Below are positions 9,060 through 15,607 of a DNA stretch of 64,000 nucleotides, in pieces; position 1 is the stretch's first letter; each line of letters starts with the position of its first letter. The stretch lies in assembly GCF_003352185.1 (NCBI RefSeq), contig NZ_CP029608.1:5684501-5748500 (forward strand), in the 5' to 3' direction. The notes under the pieces were generated by a model that had not been told where the DNA came from, searched no databases, and saw only the letters and a list, made by a program, of their open reading frames with translations. Both the position numbers and the translations under genes were made by a program. This DNA comes from Pseudomonas kribbensis (lineage in GTDB: Bacteria; Pseudomonadota; Gammaproteobacteria; Pseudomonadales; Pseudomonadaceae).

Positions 9060-10208
9060 TCAGTAGGCCGCCCGGTAGATCTTCTCGATGTCGCCAGCGC
9101 TGAGCTTGCGCGGGTTGTTGCGCATCAGACGTTCGATGCCGGCCGCCTCCACGGCCATGGCCGGGATCGCGTCTTCGGGCACGCCGAAACTGCGCAGCCC
9201 CGGCGGGATTTCTACCGCAGCGCACAGTTCGGTCATTGCCGCGACGGCGCTGTCCGCCGCTTCATTGAGACTCAGATGAGCGGTCTTCACCCCCATGGCT
9301 TCGGCAATATCCTGCATCCGTTCGACGCAGGCCATCTTGTTCCAGGTCATGACATACGGCAGCAACAGCGCATTGCTGACGCCGTGAGCGATGTTGAAGC
9401 GCCCGCCCAGCGGATACGCCAGCGCATGCACCGCGCCGACCCCGGCATTTCCGAACGCCATGCCGGCCATCAGGCTGGCGGTGGCCATGTCTTCCCGGGC
9501 CTGCAGGTTGGACGGATTGGCGTAGGCCTTGGGCAATGACCGGGCGATCAATTTGATTGCGCCGATGGCCAGCGAATCGGTGATCGGCGAGGCATTCAAC
9601 GACAGGTAGGACTCGATGGCATGCACCAGCGCATCGACACCACTGGCGGCGGTGACACTACGCGGACAGGTCAAAGTCATTTGCGGACTGACCAGCGCCA
9701 CGTCCGGCAACAGGTAATCGCTGACGATGCCTTTCTTCAGTTGGGCGACCTTGTCCGAAAGGATTGCGACGTTGGTCACCTCGGAACCGGTGCCGGCCGT
9801 GGTCGGGATGGCGATCAGCGGCGGGCCTTTGCGCGGCACCTGATCGACGCCGAACAGATCTTCCAGCGCGCCGTGATAACCGGCGTACGCCGCGACACTC
9901 TTGGCGATGTCGATGGCACTGCCGCCACCGAGGCCGATCAGCCCGTCATGCCCGCCCTCGCGATAGACGCGCATGCAGTCCTCGACGATGGCGACTTCCG
10001 GATCCGGCAGCACCCGGTCGAAGATTTCGTACTCGCGCTCGCCGATCTGCGCCAGCGCCAGCCCCACCGTGCCGGACTTGACCAGCGCGGCATCGGTGAC
10101 GATCAGCGGGTTGTCGATGTCCAGCCGCGTGAGTTCGGCCGCCAGTTGCTCGATGGCCCCGGCGCCGGTGATCAGTTTGTGAGCGATCTTGAACGAGGAA
10201 AGACTCAT
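9060..10208 (-). CDS. Iron-containing alcohol dehydrogenase
   Basis: A 382-residue member of the group III (FucO/YiaY/4-hydroxybutyrate dehydrogenase-like) family, which interconverts alcohols and aldehydes with NAD(P). The nucleotide motif GLGGGSAIDIAKSVAAY is near residue 100, and PTTAGTGSEVTN follows. The metal ligands are D and H in GVDALVHAIESYLS, with two later His in AVHALAYPLGGRFNIAHGVSN. The ATG at 10208 with AGAGG ahead of it is preferred over an upstream in-frame start. It follows the agt transporter on the same strand, separated by a strong hairpin. The substrate cannot be read from sequence. Confidence 0.9.
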   Translation of the reverse strand: MSLSSFKIAHKLITGAGAIEQLAAELTRLDIDNPLIVTDAALVKSGTVGLALAQIGEREYEIFDRVLPDPEVAIVEDCMRVYREGGHDGLIGLGGGSAIDIAKSVAAYAGYHGALEDLFGVDQVPRKGPPLIAIPTTAGTGSEVTNVAILSDKVAQLKKGIVSDYLLPDVALVSPQMTLTCPRSVTAASGVDALVHAIESYLSLNASPITDSLAIGAIKLIARSLPKAYANPSNLQAREDMATASLMAGMAFGNAGVGAVHALAYPLGGRFNIAHGVSNALLLPYVMTWNKMACVERMQDIAEAMGVKTAHLSLNEAADSAVAAMTELCAAVEIPPGLRSFGVPEDAIPAMAVEAAGIERLMRNNPRKLSAGDIEKIYRAAY

Positions 10209-10263
10209 CGTGCGCAGCCTCTTATAGATGTGGGAGCTGAGCACAAGCGTAGCTGGGGAATTG

Positions 10264-10302
10264 GGGTTGTCTGTCATTCAGCGCATGAATGGCAGACAAC
10301 CC
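10264..10302. repeat. 17-bp inverted repeat between agtD and the alcohol dehydrogenase
   Basis: GGGTTGTCTGTCATTCA and TGAATGGCAGACAACCC pair with one mismatch (a G-T wobble on one strand) around a five-base loop. There is no T-run after it on the minus strand. It may act as a processing or partial termination signal at the end of the transporter operon. Confidence 0.6.
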
Positions 10303-10316
10303 GGATCTTGCAGTCG

Positions 10317-11141
10317 TCAGACTTGAGCCGTACGCAGCTTCTCACTCCGCCCACGCAACCACTCCAGCGTCAGCAACAGGATCACCGAGAAGGCAATCAG
10401 CAAAGTGGCAGCCGCCGCAATCGTCGGGCTCAGGTTCTCGCGAATCCCGCTGAACATTTGCCGAGGCAACGTCGCCTGCTCGGGCCCGGCGAGGAACAAC
10501 GTCACCACCACTTCATCGAACGATGTCGCAAAGGCAAACAGCGCACCGGAAATCACCCCCGGCGCAATCAGCGGCAAGGTCACCCGGCGGAATGTCACCA
10601 GCGGCGAGGCCCCAAGGCTGGCCGCCGCCCGCACCAGGTTGTGGTTGAAGCCCTGCAAGGTCGCCGACACCGTGATGATCACGAACGGCACACCCAGCAC
10701 CGCGTGCACCACGATCAGCGAGAAGAAACTGTTGCCCAGGCCCAGCGGCGCGAAGAACAGGTAGCTGGCCACACCGATGATCACCACCGGCACCACCATC
10801 GGCGAAATCACCAGCGCCATCACCAGCGCCTTGCCGGGAAAATCGCCACGGGTCAGGCCGATGGCCGCCAGCGTGCCGAAGACCATCGCCAGCACGGTCG
10901 CGGCCGGGGCGACGATGATGCTGTTCTTCAGCGAGCGCATCCATTCCGCCGAGGCAAAGAAGTCCTGATACCAGTGCAGCGAAAAGCCCTGCAACGGGTA
11001 CACCAGAAAACTGCCCGAGTTGAACGACAGCGGCACGATCACCAGCACCGGCAGGATAAGGAACAACAGGATCAAGCCGCAGAGGATCCGCAAGCTGTAG
11101 AACCACACCCGCTCGACGGGCGACATATAAGGACTCAGCAT
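10317..11141 (-). CDS. agtD: ABC transporter permease, AgtD-like (PotC/YdcV type)
   Basis: A 274-residue inner-membrane permease of the binding-protein-dependent class. It has about six hydrophobic segments and an EAA-type loop near AAASLGASPLVTFRRVTLPLIAPGVISG that contacts the ATPase. It is 12 bases downstream of its partner permease. By synteny (agtSR upstream, rpe-gph-trpE downstream) it corresponds to AgtD, studied in P. aeruginosa for 4-aminobutyrate and 5-aminovalerate uptake; by family alone it would be called a putrescine/spermidine permease. Confidence 0.83.
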   Translation of the reverse strand: MLSPYMSPVERVWFYSLRILCGLILLFLILPVLVIVPLSFNSGSFLVYPLQGFSLHWYQDFFASAEWMRSLKNSIIVAPAATVLAMVFGTLAAIGLTRGDFPGKALVMALVISPMVVPVVIIGVASYLFFAPLGLGNSFFSLIVVHAVLGVPFVIITVSATLQGFNHNLVRAAASLGASPLVTFRRVTLPLIAPGVISGALFAFATSFDEVVVTLFLAGPEQATLPRQMFSGIRENLSPTIAAAATLLIAFSVILLLTLEWLRGRSEKLRTAQV

Positions 11142-11153
11142 TTCAAATTCCCC

Positions 11154-12401
11154 TTAGCTCAGGCGCAGGCGACTGGCGCCCACCAGCCAGCTGTAGATCA
11201 GATAAAGCACCACGGTCGCCAGCAGCAACAAACCGCCCAGCGCAGTGGCCATGCCCCAGTTGATGCTGGTGTTGGTGTAGAACGCGACGAAGTAGCTGAC
11301 CATCTGATCGTTCGGGCTGCCCAGCAGCGCCGGGGTGATGTAGTAGCCGATGGCGAGGATGAACACCAACAGGCAACCGGCGCCGACACCGGCATAGGTC
11401 TGCGGGAAGTACACCCGCCAGAAACTGGCGAACGGATGGCAACCCAGGGAAATCGCGGCGCGCATGTAGGTCGGCGAGATGCCTTTCATCACGCTGTAGA
11501 TCGGCAGGATCATGAACGGCAGCAGGATGTGCACCATCGAGATGTAGACCCCGGTGCGGTTGAACACCAGCTCCAGCGGCTTATCGATGATGCCCATCGC
11601 CATCAGCGCGCTATTGATCAACCCGCCGGATTGCAGCAACACGATCCACGCCGCGACCCGCACCAGGATCGAGGTCCAGAACGGCAGCAGCACCAGAATC
11701 ATCAGCAGGTTGCTTTGACGCGACGGCAGGTTGGCCAGCAGATACGCCAGCGGATAGGCCAGCACCAGGCAGATCACGGTGATGATCAGGCCCATCCAGA
11801 AGGTCCGGGCGAAGATGTCGAGGTAGATCGCCTGATCCGGGGTAGCCGGGGCAAGTTCGCCGAGGTCGTCGATGCGATGATCCACCGCCGCCAGCAGGTA
11901 GAACGGCGTGATGCTGCTGGTGTTGCGCTTCACCGCTTGCCAATAGGCCGGATCGCCCCAGCGTTCGTCGAGGCCTTCCAGCGCTTCTTTATAAGAGGCC
12001 GGTTCGCTGGCAAAGGGCAGCGAACGGGCGGTTTTGGTCAGCAGGCTGCGATAGCCGGCCAACTCCATGTTCAGGCGCTTTGACAGATCGCCCAAGGTCT
12101 GGTTTTTGCGCGCTTCGGCGAGGTCTTCGCCGGCGGCTTTGTAGACCGGTTCAGCGGGCAGTCCGCGACCGTCCCAGCTGGCGATGGCCGCCACGGTGCG
12201 AGGCATGCCGCCCACCACTTCCGGGTTGCCGACGCTTTTGTAGAGCAGCGCCACGATCGGCACCAGGAACACCAGCAACAGAAACAGCACCAGTGGCGCG
12301 ATCAGCGCCTGGGCCTTCCAGCGGTTGACCCGCTCGGCGTGCTTGAGCCGCTGCTTCAAGGTGGGGCTGTTGCCCTCGTTCAGGGGAACGGCGATAGCCA
12401 T
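11154..12401 (-). CDS. agtC: ABC transporter permease, AgtC-like (PotB type)
   Basis: A 415-residue permease, long because roughly 170 residues lie between the first membrane helix (ALIAPLVLFLLLVFLVPIVALLYK) and the second (TFWMGLIITVICLVLAYPLAYLL). The interposed segment is soluble-looking and probably periplasmic. The EAA-type loop is AAISLGCHPFASFWRVYFPQTYAGVGAG. The ATG at 12401 with GGAG ahead of it is chosen over a longer frame running into the REP repeats. It is the third gene of the transporter operon. Confidence 0.84.
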   Translation of the reverse strand: MAIAVPLNEGNSPTLKQRLKHAERVNRWKAQALIAPLVLFLLLVFLVPIVALLYKSVGNPEVVGGMPRTVAAIASWDGRGLPAEPVYKAAGEDLAEARKNQTLGDLSKRLNMELAGYRSLLTKTARSLPFASEPASYKEALEGLDERWGDPAYWQAVKRNTSSITPFYLLAAVDHRIDDLGELAPATPDQAIYLDIFARTFWMGLIITVICLVLAYPLAYLLANLPSRQSNLLMILVLLPFWTSILVRVAAWIVLLQSGGLINSALMAMGIIDKPLELVFNRTGVYISMVHILLPFMILPIYSVMKGISPTYMRAAISLGCHPFASFWRVYFPQTYAGVGAGCLLVFILAIGYYITPALLGSPNDQMVSYFVAFYTNTSINWGMATALGGLLLLATVVLYLIYSWLVGASRLRLS

Positions 12402-12434
12402 GACGTACTCCGCAAATCTTTGATCAATCGAAAA

Positions 12435-12524
12435 TGTGGGAGCGAGCCTGCTCGCGATAGCGTTTTCGGACTCAACATTGATGCCGACTGACACACCGCA
12501 ATCGCGAGCAGGCTCGCTCCCACA
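12435..12524. repeat. Inverted REP doublet (REPIN/BIME-like) inside the agt operon
   Basis: TGTGGGAGCGAGCCTGCTCG at 12435 and its inverted copy ending GGCTCGCTCCCACA at 12524 flank about 40 bases of spacer. Two divergent copies of the Pseudomonas REP consensus form a REPIN. It sits between the substrate-binding-protein and permease genes, where such pairs can stabilise upstream mRNA and give unequal expression. Confidence 0.9.
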
Positions 12525-12542
12525 GGAGGGCGAGCCCTCTAC

Positions 12543-13586
12543 TTACTTCGCAGCCCAGGCGTTGAAACGCTGCTCAAGTTGCTCACCGTTGTCAGCCCAG
12601 AAGCTGACGTCGATCTGCACCTGGTTGGCGATGTTTTCCGGGGTGGTCGGCATGTCTTTCAGGATCGCCTTGTCCAGCAAAGGCACGGCCTGGGAGTTGG
12701 CCGGACCGTAGGCGATGTTTTCCGAGTAGGTCTTCTGCTGCTGCGGCTGCACCGAGAACGCGATAAATTTCTTCGCCGCTTCGGCACGTGCCTTGTCCAG
12801 GCCTTTCGGGATGGCCCAGGCGTCGAAGTCGTAGATGCCGCCGTTCCACACCACTTTCAGGTTGGATTCTTTCTGCACGGCAGCGATCCGACCGTTGTAG
12901 GCCGAGCTCATGACCACGTCACCGGAAGCGAGGTACTGCGGCGGCTGGGCGCCGGCTTCCCACCACTGGATGTTCGGTTTCAGCTCATCCAGTTTCTTGA
13001 ACGCACGGTCCTGGCCGTTCTTGCTGGCCAGTTCCTTGTAGACGTCTTTCGGCGCAACGCCGTCGGCCATCAGAGCGAATTCGAGGGTGTACTTGGCGCC
13101 TTTGCGCAGGCCGCGTTTGCCCGGGAATTTCTTGGTGTCCCAGAAATCCGCCCAGCTGGTCGGTGCGGTTTTCAGCTTGTCGGCGTTGTAAGCCAGCACG
13201 GTCGACCACACGAAGAAGCCCACGCCGCACGGCTGGATCGCGCCTTTGACGTAGTCTTCGGTCTTGCCGAACAGCGCCGGATCGAGCTGCTCGAACATGT
13301 CTTCATCGCAGCCACGGGACAGTTCCGGCGATTCAACCTCCACCAGATCCCAGGACACGCTCTTGGTATCGACCATGGCTTTGACCTTGGCCATCTCACC
13401 GTTGTACTCGCCGGCGACGATCTTGCCGTTGCCCGCCGCTTCCCACGGTGCGTAGAAGGCTTTGACTTGCGCCGCCTTGTTCGCCCCGCCAAACGACACC
13501 ACGGTCAGATCCGGGCCGGCGGCCATTGCGCTTGCCGCACCCATCAGGCCCAGGGTCAGGGCTGTGAACTTCAGGGATCTCAACAT
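12543..13586 (-). CDS. agtB: Periplasmic substrate-binding protein, AgtB-like
   Basis: A 347-residue PotD-family solute-binding protein with a signal peptide cleaved near AMA|AGPD (residue 23). Typical type II binding-protein segments follow: LTVVSFGGANKAAQ at the N-lobe, VESPELSRGCDEDMFEQLDP, and AYNGRIAAVQKES. It delivers the amine or amino acid to the AgtCD permease. The REP doublet lies just downstream, consistent with higher expression of the binding protein than of the permeases. The ligand (putrescine-like amine, GABA or 5-aminovalerate) is inferred from synteny. Confidence 0.85.
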   Translation of the reverse strand: MLRSLKFTALTLGLMGAASAMAAGPDLTVVSFGGANKAAQVKAFYAPWEAAGNGKIVAGEYNGEMAKVKAMVDTKSVSWDLVEVESPELSRGCDEDMFEQLDPALFGKTEDYVKGAIQPCGVGFFVWSTVLAYNADKLKTAPTSWADFWDTKKFPGKRGLRKGAKYTLEFALMADGVAPKDVYKELASKNGQDRAFKKLDELKPNIQWWEAGAQPPQYLASGDVVMSSAYNGRIAAVQKESNLKVVWNGGIYDFDAWAIPKGLDKARAEAAKKFIAFSVQPQQQKTYSENIAYGPANSQAVPLLDKAILKDMPTTPENIANQVQIDVSFWADNGEQLEQRFNAWAAK

Positions 13587-13634
13587 TTATTGTTCTCTCC
13601 ACGTGCAGGGTTGGTGTTGGTATTGCCGGGGCGC

Positions 13635-14759
13635 TTAGTGCGCCTCTAGAAGAGGATCAAGCGCGCGAACGTGCTCGACCTGCCAGCCAAGCGGAACCAC
13701 GTCGCCGACCGCGAGCGCTGGATCGAGCTCGGCAATCGGTTGTTTCACGAAGAAGTCGGTCTTGCCGCAGACTTCCAGGCGCACCCGGACGTGGTCGCCC
13801 AGATAGATGAATTCGGCCACCCGCCCGGAGAAGCGGTTGACGCATTGGTCGCTCGAACCGTTGAGGCTGACGCGCTCCGGCCGGATCGACAGGGTGACCG
13901 GTTCGCCGGTCTGGCCGATGTTGACCGCCAGCGCCTCGACCTTTTCCCCACGACCCAGCTCGACCACGCAGCGCTCGCCGTTCTGGCTGAGCAGGCGACC
14001 GTTGAGGCGGTTGTTCTCGCCGATGAAGTTGGCGACGAAGGTGTTTTTCGGTTCTTCGTAGAGGGTGCGCGGCGGAGCGATCTGCTGGATCTCGCCCTGA
14101 TGGAACACGGCAACACGGTCGGACATGGTCAGGGCTTCGCCCTGGTCGTGGGTCACGTAGACCACGGTCACGCCGAGGCGCTGGTGCAGGTGTTTGATCT
14201 CCATCTGCATGTGTTCGCGCAGTTGCTTGTCGAGGGCGCCGAGGGGTTCGTCCATCAGCACCAGTTGCGGCTCGAACACCAGCGCACGGGCCAGTGCCAC
14301 ACGCTGTTGCTGGCCGCCGGACAGTTGCGCCGGATAGCGCGAAGCGAAGGCGTCGAGCTGGACCATGCTCAGGACTTTTTTGACCTTGTCGCTGACGTCG
14401 CTCTTGTTCAGGCCACGCACGGTCAGCGGGAACGCCAGGTTCTCGGCGACGGTCATGTGCGGGAACAGCGCGTAGTTCTGGAACACCATGCCGATGTCGC
14501 GCTTGTGCGGCGGCACGTTGTTGATCGCGCGCCCGGCCAGAAGGATTTCACCGGCAGTCGGCGTTTCGAAACCGGCGAGCATCATCAGGCTGGTGGTCTT
14601 GCCGGAGCCGGACGGCCCGAGCAGGGTCAGGAACTCGCCCTTGCGGATGTCCAGGTTGAGGTCTTTGACGATCAGGTTCTCGCCGTCGTAGCTCTTCTGC
14701 ACTCCACGAAAGCTGACCAGCACATCGCTGGCCCCTGCGTTTGATTCGACCTGGCTCAT
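13635..14759 (-). CDS. agtA: ABC transporter ATP-binding protein, AgtA-like (PotA type)
   Basis: The 374-residue ATPase drives the importer. Walker A is LLGPSGSGKTTSLMM, the Q-loop is VFQNYALFPHMTVAENLAFPL, the signature is LSGGQQQRVALARAL, Walker B is LVLMDEPLGALD, and the switch is VYVTHDQGEAL. A C-terminal TOBE domain starts near residue 285 (TLSIRPERVSL). The ATG at 14759 is preferred over an in-frame GTG two codons earlier. It is the first gene of agtABCD; a perfect palindrome lies about 110 bases upstream. Confidence 0.88.
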   Translation of the reverse strand: MSQVESNAGASDVLVSFRGVQKSYDGENLIVKDLNLDIRKGEFLTLLGPSGSGKTTSLMMLAGFETPTAGEILLAGRAINNVPPHKRDIGMVFQNYALFPHMTVAENLAFPLTVRGLNKSDVSDKVKKVLSMVQLDAFASRYPAQLSGGQQQRVALARALVFEPQLVLMDEPLGALDKQLREHMQMEIKHLHQRLGVTVVYVTHDQGEALTMSDRVAVFHQGEIQQIAPPRTLYEEPKNTFVANFIGENNRLNGRLLSQNGERCVVELGRGEKVEALAVNIGQTGEPVTLSIRPERVSLNGSSDQCVNRFSGRVAEFIYLGDHVRVRLEVCGKTDFFVKQPIAELDPALAVGDVVPLGWQVEHVRALDPLLEAH

Positions 14760-14870
14760 ACCCACACCCTTGTTATTGATGACTGCTGTGGGATTAAGCC
14801 TAGTGGCTGCTTGCAGTCACGCAAATCGGGGCGCAGGAGAGAATCGCCTCAGCCGGATGGAAGGCCGGGG

Positions 14871-14886
14871 GTAGGGATTGCCCTAC
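14871..14886. promoter_or_regulatory. Perfect palindrome upstream of agtA, candidate AgtR operator
   Basis: GTAGGGATTGCCCTAC is a perfect six-base inverted repeat around a four-base centre. It lies in the roughly 220-base gap between the transporter operon and the response-regulator gene. NarL/FixJ-type regulators such as AgtR bind short dyads of this form. The assignment as operator is inference. Confidence 0.45.
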
Positions 14887-14977
14887 AAGGATGGCGCGTT
14901 TGGACACGTCAGGTGCGAGCCCTGAAGCTCCCGCCGCAGGAACCGGTAAAAACGCCTGTCGCTATTGGGTATGCGGA

Positions 14978-15607
14978 TTAAAGGAGCTTGTGCTCCATCG
15001 CATACTTCACCAGTTCGGCAAGTGAGGTGATGTTGAGTTTCTGCATCAGTCGCGCCTTGTGGGTGCTGATGGTCTTGCTGCTCAGGGCCAGTTGCTGGGC
15101 GATGTCGTTGACGTTGGCGCCCTGGGCCAGGCGTTCGAACACCGAGAACTCGCGTTCGGACAACAACGAATGCAGCGGTCGCGTATCGGTCAGGCCGACT
15201 TCGAAGACCATGCGGTCGGCCAGTTCCGGATCGATGTAGCGTCCACCCGCCGCGACCTTGCGGATCGCTGTCAGCAGCAATGCCGGATCGCTGTCCTTGG
15301 TCGCATACCCGGCGGCGCCGACCTTCAGTGCCCGGGCGGCCATCTGCGCTTCGTCGTGCATCGACAGCACCAGAATCGCCGGCGGATTGTTCAGTGCGCG
15401 GATGCGTGGAATCGCTTCCAGCCCGTTGACCCCGGGCATGGAAATATCCAGCAGCACCACCTCGCACGGCACATTGCGCAGGGTTTCGAGCAACTGTTCG
15501 CCATTGCTCGCCTCCCCCACCACTTGCAGATCCTTGGCCAGGCCGATCAATTGCTTGATGCCTTCGCGAACGATGGTGTGGTCTTCGGCTACCAGTACAC
15601 GGATCAC
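14978..15607 (-). CDS. agtR: LuxR/NarL-type response regulator, AgtR-like
   Basis: A 209-residue regulator. The receiver domain spans residues 1-120, with acidic pocket VAEDH, phospho-acceptor Asp in VVLLDISMPGVNGLE (residue 54), and Thr/Lys equivalents in VLSMHDEAQ and ATKDSDPALL. A LuxR helix-turn-helix is at residues 145-205 (LSEREFSVFERLAQGANVNDIAQQL, then SSKTISTHKARLMQKL). It directly follows the sensor kinase agtS. By synteny it controls uptake of 4-aminobutyrate/5-aminovalerate through agtABCD. Confidence 0.88.
   Translation of the reverse strand: MIRVLVAEDHTIVREGIKQLIGLAKDLQVVGEASNGEQLLETLRNVPCEVVLLDISMPGVNGLEAIPRIRALNNPPAILVLSMHDEAQMAARALKVGAAGYATKDSDPALLLTAIRKVAAGGRYIDPELADRMVFEVGLTDTRPLHSLLSEREFSVFERLAQGANVNDIAQQLALSSKTISTHKARLMQKLNITSLAELVKYAMEHKLL

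Noticed and set aside
9621-12083. 820-codon open frame on the plus strand, His/Arg/Gln-rich
   Set aside because: It runs antisense to the dehydrogenase and agt permease genes, has low-complexity composition (HHRRQQ), no family resemblance and no ribosome site. It is a by-product of high GC at third positions.
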